Below, in pieces: positions 13,886-25,087 of a stretch of 64,000 nucleotides of DNA. The position numbers and the translations under genes are program-made. The notes under the pieces are model-generated. The model was not told the origin of the DNA, did not search any database, and worked only from the letters and a program-made list of their open reading frames with translations. The number at the start of each line of letters is the position of its first letter. Within the stretch, counting starts at the first letter, position 1. The stretch is from Brugia malayi (lineage: Eukaryota > Nematoda > Chromadorea > Rhabditida > Onchocercidae): contig NW_025062285.1 of NCBI RefSeq assembly GCF_000002995.4, forward strand, positions 124,001-188,000. The letters run 5' to 3'.

Positions 13886-14135
13886 GTTTACTTTAAGAGA
13901 TTTGCATTGGTATGCTTTAAAGTTTATTTAAATTCATATTTTGTGATAGATTTGAGCAAAAAAATGAGAAAAAAGAAGAATGTAATTAAGAAAGTAAATC
14001 TTTATTTTTTTACAAATTTCACTAATATCAAATAGTATCACTGCTTTAAATTTTTCTTTCCAAAATTCTTCTCTTCTTTTTACCATAATTATTTTGTAAA
14101 TTACATGACCTTTGCCCTTCGCCCTTGTCTTTACT

Positions 14136-14225
14136 ATATGTATGTGTACGTGTATGTGTATGTACAGTTACGTGTGTTTATATGTGTCGTGCGTATGTAT
14201 GTTCACGTGTGCGTGTGCGTGTTAT
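14136..14225. repeat. TG-rich microsatellite
   Basis: Degenerate TATG/TG/CGTG units over about 90 bases. The open frame across it is low-complexity (Val/Cys/Arg-rich) and not considered coding. Confidence 0.75.
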
Positions 14226-15850
14226 ATTTGCGTCACTTAAATTTCTTGTGAAAATTTTTAATTTCCTAAAATTTAACATTATTTTAACAATCGCTAATAA
14301 TCTTTATCATTTCTAAACTGAAAGAAAAAGTAAACAAAAGTAAAAGTAAAGTAAGTGACTGACACTGCAACCTGAATTTTAGCTCCAAAAGTTAAATTTG
14401 ATAGGAAAATTCAATTTCGTGTTAGTGAATTTTATTGATTTACAGCTGAATTTGTACTAAACAATTTCATATTTAGTATTTCAATGTCACTTAGTCATTT
14501 TAAAATTAATATTTCAAATAATTTACTCAAATTCAAATTCAAGTAATAATAATATTAATATGAAAAGAATTTTGTCCCAAGATATCGATGGAAGATATAG
14601 CGCCAAGAATTAATTCTAGAACGATGACACGCATGATGCATGCATTACTTTTGCAAGCATGCATTACTATTAGCCAAATACACAAATTTGATTTATGACA
14701 AAAGTTGCAGAAATATTTTTGGGTAATTTTTTCTAAAATTAAAAAAGAAAAATTATTTCTAATTTTAATTACACTGAAAGTAAAGAATGAATTGAACGAT
14801 GAAATGTGTAAATTTTGTTAGGAAAAAAGAATTTATTTTTCTTTTTTGAGAAATATTTGCAAAAAGAAATATTTTAAGAATTTTTTTTTTTTTTTTTTTG
14901 GAAGAAGAAAACTGAATAAAAAAAAAAATTAATTTCTGAATAATTAAACACTTAACAATTATACATAACAAAAATAAAAGTTATCGAATCAAATTTTTTT
15001 TTTTTTTAAATTCTAACAAAAATAACTTTAAAATTTGATTCAAATTCAATGTAAACAATGTAACGGAAAATTTTCTTTTGATAAAATTATGTTTTCTGAG
15101 ATTTATTTTCCTTTTCATTAAATAAAAACAAAAAAGAAAAAATGAAAGTACAACGAATATTTGTAAAATTTTTGATTAATTTAAGAGAGAATAGCATTTG
15201 AGAAAAAAAAAAAAGAAAAGGAAATTATTTATTTTGATATTTTTGCTTTTTTTTTATTTATTTTAACTTTGCTACTTTTTTTATAATTTCAATTCTGTAA
15301 AATTAATAATTTTCATTATATTAAACATTTCAATTACTTTTTGATATTACGATGAAATGATTTTAGTAAAACTACAAAAAAGTTTCAATAATTTTCGAAA
15401 TTTCAAAATGTAAAAAAAAAAAACGAATTTTTTACATATTTTAATGAAACAGTCAATAAATCAAAAATATTATCAATTGTATTCAAATTTATTTTTATCG
15501 CTGCAATTATCTAAACTCAAAAAATAATTGATTTTATAATGTATGTCAATTTTTTTAATTCAAAAAAAAGGTATAAAATTGAAAAGTTTGTACTATTTAA
15601 AAAATTCAAATTTGATGAAAAAGCACTTTTCATGGCATAATGAAATGGAATAAAAAATTTTCTCAAAATTTATGTTTAAAAGTAATACTTAAAAATTAAA
15701 AAGGATTGTTAATGATAGATTCTAATCTTTGTATTTCTCAAAAGTTTTTAGCTTATCAAAAAAAAAATCCAAATATTCGTTTTTTTTTTTTTCTATAAAA
15801 AAAAGGAGAAACTTCATAAATTTAATATTCGTTAAGAAAAATATTTTTAG

Positions 15851-15924
15851 AAAAAAGTTGAAAATTTTAAAATTCATTTGAAAAAAAAAAGTTGAAAATT
15901 TTAAAATTCACTTGAAAAAAAAAG
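15851..15924. repeat. 34-bp tandem duplication
   Basis: Two near-identical copies beginning AAAAAAGTTGAAAATTTT, offset by 34 bases and differing mainly at one T/C position. It lies in the AT-rich desert. Confidence 0.8.
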
Positions 15925-16510
15925 ACATTTCTAGTATAAATTAGATTAGCAATGATTTACATTTAATAATTTAACTATCAAATAAAAATTAATAAAGCAA
16001 ATGGATATAAATATTTCTACAATTTTATTAATTTTGTTGCATTTTAATATTGTCTTTTTAGTTTTTTTTTGAATCTTTTCTTAAAATATTTATAAAATAT
16101 TACTGTAAATTTTTACGATATTTATAATAAATAAATTAAATTAATAAACTGAATTAAAAATTGATTGCAATTTTAGGAAAATTAGGAATTACAAAAAAAA
16201 CTTTAATGCAAATTTTTATAATTATGGAAGAATAAAAAATTATCGATTAAAAAAAAAAAAACGAAATGAAAGAAATAGAAATTAATCAATCAAAAACAAG
16301 AAAAGAGTGCATTTTTTTCATTTTTTCTTTATGTTAGTTACGCTCAATTTGATTTTTCGTTTCTTTGAAATGAAATTTCCGTTTTTCTTTTTTTTTTTGA
16401 ATGAATTATTTGATTATTTGAAATGAATGTTGCGATTAAAAAAAGAAAAAAAAAGTTTTATTTCATTTTCTGTGATATATTATCACAATTATATATGTAT
16501 GTATGTATAT

Positions 16511-16696
16511 GATAATGATAATGATAATGATAATGATAAATGTGAGAGAAAGGAATTAATTTTAAAAAAAGAGAAAAAAAAGTTAAATTTTGATAAAAAA
16601 TTAGAGAATCATTAAGAATAATCGATGAGAAGTTGTCAAAGGATTAACTGATCTGATTGATTGATTGATTCGATCGGTCGATTGATTGATTGATCG
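16511..16696. repeat. GATAAT run and GATT run
   Basis: Five copies of GATAAT/ATGATA at 16511-16540, then a (GATT)n block at 16653-16696 interrupted by CGATCGGTCG. The GATT block overlaps one copy of the dispersed element shared with 21497-21565. Confidence 0.8.
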
Positions 16697-18517
16697 TTTC
16701 TTTTATGTCTCTGTTACCCGTGATAGACGATTAGTAATGCTGCAGGTAAGTGGCGGGGATTTTTAGAATAAAAGTTATTAGATAATAAGAAGAAATGAAT
16801 ATTTTGTTGTGATTATTTGAAGAGAAAACACGCATAAAAGATGAATGCAAAATATGCGAATGAAATAAAAGTAATAAAACTTTTTAATTTTGCCATCGAA
16901 ATTTGTTGAAAAGAATAAAAAAGACAGACACGACAAGTGCGCAACAATGAAAGCAATGCATTTTTGATTTTAGAAATTTTCAAAATATAATAATTTTTCA
17001 TTTTATAATTTTTATAAAGCAAATTTATTAGTATTAGTCATATTGTAAACATTAAAATTTTATGAGAAAAAATAGTTTTTTTTTTTTTTTTATGTGAACA
17101 TTTCACTCTAAAATGCAAATTTTTTTATGTTCTATTTAAATTTGAATAATGTTTCCTACATTATTTCAACAGTGACCGAATTGAATTTTTTAATTCTTTT
17201 TAAGAAAAAACATTTAAGAAATTTTTCTAAATTGTCATTTTTACAAGTTCTTTTCACTAAATCTCTCAGTGAAAAAAGAAAAAGAAGCGAATACATCATT
17301 CAAAAATATTTATCAAATTACTATGAAATCAGATGTGGAAATTTTTTGATAATTTTGATAAAAAGATTCCATTTAAAAGCAATCAGAAGTCGATGAAAAC
17401 ACAAAAAAATAAGCATTTAAATCATTTTTATGAGCAAAATAAATTTTAAATAAATACAAAATTTTCAAATAATTTTTTTAAATGTCGTTTCAAATTCTCG
17501 ACATCATATTTAAATAACAAAAAACTATTACTCCATGATGAGATGAAATTTTGAAATGATATAAAATATATACTTTGTTACTTTCTTCAAAACATTTCAA
17601 ATTCTTAATGAAATGAGTCATTATCAAATGATCACTGATAAGAGAGGACAATTACTTTTCTTTTTTTTTGTTTACTCAAAAAGTTTTCGAAATGTTTTGA
17701 TAAATATACTGATCATAGGAACAATCATATATGTATTTTTATTTGTTTATTATTATTATTATTATTACTGAAAAAATAAAATTTCATTTTTGTAATCGAA
17801 TAATTTTGGTTACAAAATGAAATATTCAATGATGCAATCTTCAAAATTAAAAAGAATTCAGCAAATAATTAATGAAAATAAAATCACTGATAAAAAAAAG
17901 AAATTTTTTTTGCAGTGTATGACAAAATGCATTAGCTTATCAAACAATTTTATACGAAAAAGTTTGTTTTAACACACTAAAAATCATTTCCATCGTGCAA
18001 TTCGCATGTTTTTGAAGTTTTCGATTAAATTTGAAATCAATAAAAATTCAAAGTAATTATTTTATATTAAGTCATTCTTGCACAAATTTTCAAATTAACA
18101 CATGCAAATGTTTAAATTTATTGATGATATTAACAATTTAATTACATTTTTTTAATTATGGAATTTAAGAAATAATTTATAGCAATTAAACGTTTCATCA
18201 GAATGTTTCACCGAAAGTCTAATTCGTTTACTATTTACCTACTGAACATTTTAATAGTAATAACATTTCAAATGAGAAAAATTAACTTTTTTAGATATAT
18301 GTTTTTATTAATTTATTTAAATGATGGAATATTGTTAGCGGCTTTAAAAATTATGTGCAACTATGAATTTAGATTGGAATGACAGATAGATTATTATTAA
18401 TTAATTAGTAAATTAGTAATGTCAAATTAGAAGAGATAATGTCAAATTCTCTGGATATTAATTTAAAAACTATTAATTAGGAAATGAAAATGAAAAAAGA
18501 AATGAATTGTTTAAGTT

Positions 18518-18543
18518 AATTTAATTTAACTTAACTTAACTTA
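18518..18543. repeat. TTAAC/TTAAT simple repeat
   Basis: Short run of TTAAT and TTAAC(T) units. Simple sequence only. Confidence 0.7.
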
Positions 18544-19069
18544 TCGTTGCATTCATATTGATATAACTGCTTTAAAATTAGACACAATATTACTAATTGA
18601 GAGAAAATTTTCCAATATACTAATTACTATTAAATTTATCTAAATTTTCTCCTAAATGCATAATTGCCATTTTTAAAAAAAAAAAATATTTCATGAAAAT
18701 GCAATCTATTTTTTCTACAATATACATAAAAAATTTAGAAAAAATTATAAGAAATTTTGTAAATTTTAAATTAGCCATACGTAAAGATAAATAATATTAG
18801 CTCGTTGCAATTTATAATTATCAGTTCGAATAAGATCAAAGTTCCTTAAAAAGAGAATTCAACTGAGATCAAAGTTTATTTTTTTTATAAAAAAGAGATA
18901 ATATGTCAAAATAAAAAGTTTAGCACTTTTCTTTTTTCTATCATTTTAATTTTTTATAAATAATAAATAATGAATGATTTTTGTCGAGCAATTTGATATA
19001 TTTGATAAGATTAAAAGTTAATTAGTGATGACGACAAAATGACAAAGTATCAAATTACCTGTTGGTTTA

Positions 19070-19390
19070 TTATTATGATTATTGGTCATTTAAAGGTTAT
19101 TATTACCAATCACTTAAAAAATATGATTATCATTGCCATCAATCAAAGAAATTATCTCTACCAATCAATTAGTCAGTTATGAGATTAGTAATCAGTTAAG
19201 AGTTATAAATGCGTATTAATTAAAAGTCAAAATCATTTATCATTTTAGGAACATTATTGCTAGTGATCAACTGAAGCACATGATCACTAATCAGTTAAAG
19301 ATCATGATTACATGTTCATTTAAAAGCACTGTTATCAGTGAGATAAGATTATCGATCAGATCAGTTAAGGATTCTAATTGCTTTATGTGT
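19070..19390. repeat. Degenerate repeat array with ATCAGTTAAA-like units
   Basis: The motif (A)ATCA(G/C)TTAAAR recurs about every 30-45 bases, interleaved with GATTATCATT and ATCACTAATC variants. Units are too diverged for a clean period. Related motifs appear at about 1190-1265, 21350-21430 and 45180-45440. Confidence 0.5.
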
Positions 19391-22300
19391 AAAGATTGTT
19401 CATCGTTTGCATTTAATTAATTATTATAATTCTACGCTAAATGCTAAAATGTTGCGTCGTGCGTTATTCATTTTTAACTTTTATGATTAAATATATTATT
19501 TGACATAATTTTAATATTATTTATGTATTTTTTGAACAAAAAATATTTATATGAGATATTTTTAATATTTAATTTAAACGATTAAAAGTTTGTTACACGT
19601 TAAAACGCTTCCTAAATTACACTTCACGTAAACAGTTAACAAATAAATATTCCAATACGTCAAACATTTTTGTTATTTTTGAAAATAATTTCAATTTCAT
19701 CAACTAATTATATCCGTTCATTTTATTTTTCATCACAAATCATTAAAAATACGAAATATATTTGGAAAAGAAAAATTCTTCGCATTGAACAGAAATTTCA
19801 TTTGATGGCAAATTTGATGACAATCGTTTAAAAAAATATTAAAAAAAATGGAGCAGAGAATTTGGAAAAAAAAAAAAAAAACTGGATTACAAAAAATGAA
19901 AAAAAAAAAAAAAGAATTATTTGAAATGAAATGTGATGGAACTATTGACATTGTTGTCATTAATAATTTATTAAAGATACGAATATTAATTGATTTCGAT
20001 AATAAATTTTTCAATTATAATTTCTCTAAAAACTATTATTGCAGCGATTTTTTTTTTCAATATGCAAATGAAGTTCGAAAATTTTTTCATTTTAAATTTA
20101 ATTTTTATCATTTATTTCCATTTCCAAAATTTGTTATCAATATTTTAAGATCTCTTCAAAATTTGTAAATATTAGGTACAACATTATATAATCGATAAAT
20201 GATCATAATGAGAAATTTAAAAAATTTCTCTTTTTCTTGTCGTTTTTTCATGCATCGGAAAAAGTTTTAAAAAAGTTTAAAGTGTTTGAATAAAGAAAAA
20301 TTTTTCAATGATTTCAATTAATCAAACTACAAATGTTCAATTGTTTGTGAAAAATATTTTGCAACTGATTTATATATAAGTTTTTATTTTTGTAATATTA
20401 TTATTATTACTTGATAATATTTAATTGATTTAAAATATTACAATTATATGATTTAAAATAATATTGCGTTATTATTAATATAAATATGATGGAAATAAAA
20501 TTAATGTAAATTTAAAAAAAAAAAAAATTCAGTGCAATAGTATTAAAATTATTATAAAAGTTTCACTTCAGAAAAGTAAATTAAATAAGATCAAATGTAC
20601 AATAATAAAATCATATCATTGATTTAACAAAAAAAAAGAACAAATCAATATTTTAAAATTATTTATTTTTTTCAGAAAGATTCATTTAATAACAAAAAAA
20701 AAAAGGTATTTTCTTTTCAATGAAAATAACAAAAATTCGCCATGTATTATTAGTTGCATCGAAGAGAAAATTTTCAAAAAAAAATAAAAGAAAAGATAAC
20801 AAAAAAAGAAGAAACTCGCTTTCCTTCTCAAATTATCTTTTTATGTCCGACAAAAATAAAATTTAGAAAAAAAAAGAATAGAAAAAAAAGTTGAAAAAAT
20901 CAGTATTTACCATTTTTAAAAGTATTTTTCTCCTTTTCTTTTCAATGAAACTATTAATCAATGAGAAAACACAAATGAATTTAATCGAATTTAACTTGAA
21001 AACAATATAGTATTACTTCAATGAGAAATATTCGTTGCAATTTAATTCACAATTGATTGAAAAAATTAAATTAGTGTTAGTGTGAAGCGAAGAAATTCAA
21101 TAACAAATGAATGATCACTGATATATTTGCTATGAATTCAACAAAACAAAATAGAGTAATTAATTCGAAATTTTATACTATCATTAATCAATAGAATGAT
21201 AACAGAAATTAGAAAAATAAATTCAATGATTAGAGAGTGATATGCTTGAAAATCAACAAATTTTAGTGTTAACTTATAACTTATCCATTCGAAGAGTGAT
21301 ATTATGATAAATCAATACATTGAAGTTATCCAGCTAAATCATTTATGCAAATTTATCACTGACCAGTTCAATCAGTGATCGAGCTGCACTGACATCGACA
21401 TTGACATGACTTGACCATCTGACCAGGACCATTTATGTAAATAAAGAAGATGAAATTGTTGAAAAGAAAGTTAAATCTTACCAGAAATGAAAGTTTCAGA
21501 GAATTATTAAGAGCAATCGATGAAAAGTTATTGACGACTGATTAATTGATCAGTTGATTGATACTGAAAGAATGTCATATATCGTTGTTTGTCCTCGCCG
21601 AAATCACGCTTGTCCTTGTGAAAATTTCTGTGAAATGACCATTACATTTGGTTGTGAAAATTTCTAAAATTGTCCTTTAACAATGATGGTTGACAGGAAA
21701 AAAAGATGACAAAGTGTACATTTGAAGAAAAAAAAGAAAAGAAAAATTATTTTAATTCTTATCGTTTCATTTTAAACTCACAACATTTGTTATTTTGCAC
21801 TAATTCTTTTATTTGTTTTTTTAAACAAAATTTAATTTTTTTTCCCGAGATATTGATGAAAAAAGGAATGAAATAATGGAAAAATTAATTGCAATCCATT
21901 AATTAACAATTAAATTGATTAAATTTTAATTCTTAATCAATGGCTAATAATTTTACTGGTTGGTTGGAGTTTTTTTTTTTTTCAGCAATGATATATTTAG
22001 CTTTGATTAGTATTTCTTCTTATCAAAATATTCCACTTATCACTGTTATCCAAGTTTAATAATTTACCAATATATGTGTACATCGAATTTCCAAAAAAAA
22101 AGAATGCAAATACATTTCATTCCTCTGATTCCATCCATACAAATATGATTCAAAATTTATTGTTTAAATTTTAAAGACTATACTAAGAATGACAAAATCT
22201 TGAATCTGTCATATGTCACATAGAATTTCAAATTTTGCTTGTGTAACTTTCATTTTCAAGCAGTAAACGAATGAAATATTAACTCTCCGAGTGTATTTTA

Positions 22301-23162
22301 TTTCCTTATAGTTTGAGCTTCTAATAAACCCCACTGATGAATAATGATTATAAATTAACTCATCCCACGTCTAATCTTATCCATTTCAAGAAATATAACT
22401 TTAACTTCCCGTATAGTTCATTTCATATCTCTCAATAATTACAATTTCAGCTAATCAACTTCGTATGGGACGCATCAGTTGCAAAATGTTCCTATATTTG
22501 TAGACCGTCCTTCTGTGAAATATTGATTGTTTCTGAGTGGAGAGTGTATGGTGAAATAGGAGAATTAGGTGGTTGAAGAGTGATTTTCTGGAAATGGTAG
22601 GATTGGTTACGATGGAGATTGGTTGTTTTGGGTGGCGAGTCAGGTTAACCTGGTGCACTTTCGGGTAGTTGTGGGCAGGTAGCTGTCCAGTTCCGGAATG
22701 ACAAGTTTGTGTTCCACGTCTAATTCCGTAACATGTGCTTCGACATCCCTAAATTCGATTAATTTGGTGGATACGTGGGGAAATGGTACACTGATGGTGA
22801 CAATGAATTCGCAGTGGGTAATTAAAAAATTGAAATGTTGAAAATTTCTTGCCTTACGGGAATTTCATTCTGATTAGCATTTTTAGTGGACACTGGAACA
22901 TTGGCATTTTTGATTTGACTTACTAGGCTCTGTATGCACGTGGTTCAAGCATATCAAGTATCTAATGTTGTTAATTTCTGACATTCGCGCTTTATTTTGT
23001 GTATTTACTGTTTGAAGATCTCTAAACATATGAAGTGGAAATTTTTTGCTGTTTTTGAGTAATTACTTGATGTAAGAATGAACGTTTCTGGGGTTTCTAT
23101 GGTGATGATGAAGAATTGAGGGCATAAACATTGATATCAATGGAACTGTGTTTCTCTTTAAG

Positions 23163-24272
23163 GCTTTTTTTCTTTCAACAATGGTTTTGGTAGATGGAAA
23201 AAGGGTAAAAATTGTGAAGAAACACAGGCGTCGGTTCACGAGGCACGAATCCGATCGTTACCATCGTTTGCGTCCAAACTGGCGAAAACCAAAGGTTTGC
23301 TTTTACCATGGCAGTTTTCTCACGAGAAAAAAAAAACTGCTGTTTATCTTTTTGCAAGATTAGTGTTAGATTATGTGCAACACCTAAGTATTCATTGATT
23401 TAATTCTCTCCCTGATAAGGTTAAAATTTGCCATATTTCATGGTATTAGGCAGAAAGGTGATGAAGAAGAAAAGGATGGGCTTTTCCTTTTTTGATGAAT
23501 TTATTCAAAGGTTGCTAATCATTGTTACATTCCATTAAATTTTACAGAAGTTAAAAAACCAATAATAATTATATTCTGACAATTGATAAGAGAGTCAACA
23601 GGGTGCTTGAATCGAAAGCCCTAGTTTGACTTATCCAATATATATACACTCTGTTAATATGTGAGGAATTTACTATTAAAAAGATTGTTCTGTTACGGAT
23701 TTACAGTTATAAGGGAAGATTATTTTTAAATTTTTTTTCTTTTTCTTGAAAGCTAGAAAATGTTTTTTTAAGGGTATTGATAATCGTGTCAGAAGGAGGT
23801 TCAAGGGACAGCGTCGCATGCCGAAAATTGGTTATGGTAATGCTAAAGCGACACGGCATATGCTGCCAAACGGATTTAGAAAAGTATTGATACATAATGT
23901 TAAGGTTGGTTTGCTTTACAATGTGCTATAATTTTTTGGTTTTCCTGGAAGTACGAATGTTGTCTATGGCAGTAGTAATCCTGGAGCATATGTCATTATA
24001 AGGTTTGCATAAGTTGGTTGGAAATTGTGAAATTTTTCAGTTAAATCTCGTGCCAAGGCTTATATCACTACTAACACTGTTAACATTAGTGACAGGGTTG
24101 GTGGATTTTTAGGATTTGGATATGTTGTTGATGCAAAATAAGAGATTCGCTGGTGAGGTGGCGCATGGCGTATCATCAAAGAAACGAAAAAGTATTGTGG
24201 AACGGGCACAACAACTTAATATCAAATTAACTAATGGACATGCAAAAATCAGATCTGAAGAAAATGAATAAA
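23163..24272 (+). CDS. rpl-32: 60S ribosomal protein L32 (eL32)
   Basis: Coding exons 23181-23294, 23773-23904 and 24113-24271, both introns phase 0, giving 134 aa (eL32 is usually about 135). The product aligns throughout with eL32: [53 protein letters not shown] and the C-terminal IRSEENE. It is a structural protein of the large ribosomal subunit that contacts rRNA. The ATG at 23181 is preceded by an AAG at 23160-23162 that could be the spliced-leader acceptor, leaving an 18-nt T-rich leader. The AATAAA signal at 24267-24272 overlaps the stop codon, so the 3' UTR must be very short. The nearest neighbour is claspin, which converges on it from the minus strand. The identification is secure. 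Confidence 0.97.
24267..24272 (+). terminator. Polyadenylation signal overlapping the rpl-32 stop
   Basis: AATAAA shares its TAA with the stop codon of rpl-32. No other canonical signal follows closely, so cleavage within about 10-20 nt is inferred. Confidence 0.6.
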
Positions 24273-25087
24273 TTGAACTCATTGGGGTTGGGTGATGGCG
24301 AAGGTTATTAGAAGTCCTTCCCTGAATATTTTGTTTTGTATGTCACTTTTGGATTTAAGTAAAGTACTGTTGCTTCTTTGTTTCATATTACGTGATGATG
24401 AGATGGAAATTATACAATAAGAGTTCTTTATTTATGTCATCATTCTACTTGTTATAGTAGGTAGAACATGGAATTTTGAAGCAGACTGAACTAGCTTCAT
24501 TACAACATTTTTCGATCCAGTGATAGTTATTTATGAAACAGTTATAACGGGATGTATGCACAAGAAAATGGATATCACGTAATAGGATATCCCCAGAGCG
24601 GGAAAAAATGTTACAACCGAAAATAACAGACTGATATACTGGATAAGAAACCGGTTACACCACTCCCTATTATTTCTCCCGTACATCTTTCTGGTCGGTA
24701 GGATGAAGAATTCATATATGTTTATAGTGTCCTTTGTAACTTGACAAAGTTGTAAGCAAAACTTTCAATTGGACTGATTTACTAGCTCGTCACGGTCAAT
24801 GCCACTAGTCAATGAAACGCCCACAGGGAATATATTTCGGACACCTCTGAGTTGGGAGGAATGTGACACTTTCACTATTTGATCAACAGCAATTTGAGTA
24901 CTGTTATTTTCTGTGTGGTCTGACCTCTCGATACTGTTACCTATTCTAGTGTAGTTAAATTACATTACAGGGAAAGTGTACAATAAATTCAAGCTTTAAG
25001 CGGCTTGAAGGAAACAAAGAACGTTCAACAAAATTTACACTGGGAATCTCTAGTTTGCTAAACAAAGTAGGGGATCATTGTGGTAGT
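24273..25087. other. Intergenic, rpl-32/claspin 3' ends
   Basis: No gene is recognised. Composition is less AT-rich than the desert. A minus-strand AATAAA (TTTATT at 24427-24432) could serve claspin if its 3' UTR is long or if further 3' exons exist. Nothing else stands out. Confidence 0.5.

Larger units (their letters stand above)
12388..23162. other. AT-rich gene desert
   Basis: No gene is recognised over more than 10 kb. Homopolymer A and T runs dominate and the open frames present are lysine/phenylalanine/asparagine-rich, as expected by chance. Contents worth noting are a CT-rich patch at about 13380-13570, a less AT-rich island with an inverted repeat at about 13600-13920, a TG-rich run at 14136-14225, a 34-bp tandem duplication at 15851-15924, GATAAT and GATT runs at 16511-16696, degenerate repeats at 19070-19390, and a pair of related sequences near 16603 and 21497. 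From about 22.3 kb composition shifts towards higher GC as rpl-32 approaches. Confidence 0.6.

Noticed and set aside
17127..17396. 89-codon plus-strand frame
   Set aside because: Lys/Phe/Leu/Ile-rich product typical of chance frames in AT-rich DNA; no splice or family support.
19733..20168. Overlapping frames on both strands over poly-A/T tracts
   Set aside because: Composed of Phe and Lys runs produced by homopolymers.
22455..22658. 67-codon minus-strand frame upstream of rpl-32
   Set aside because: No family match and no supporting splice sites; it probably lies in promoter or upstream sequence.
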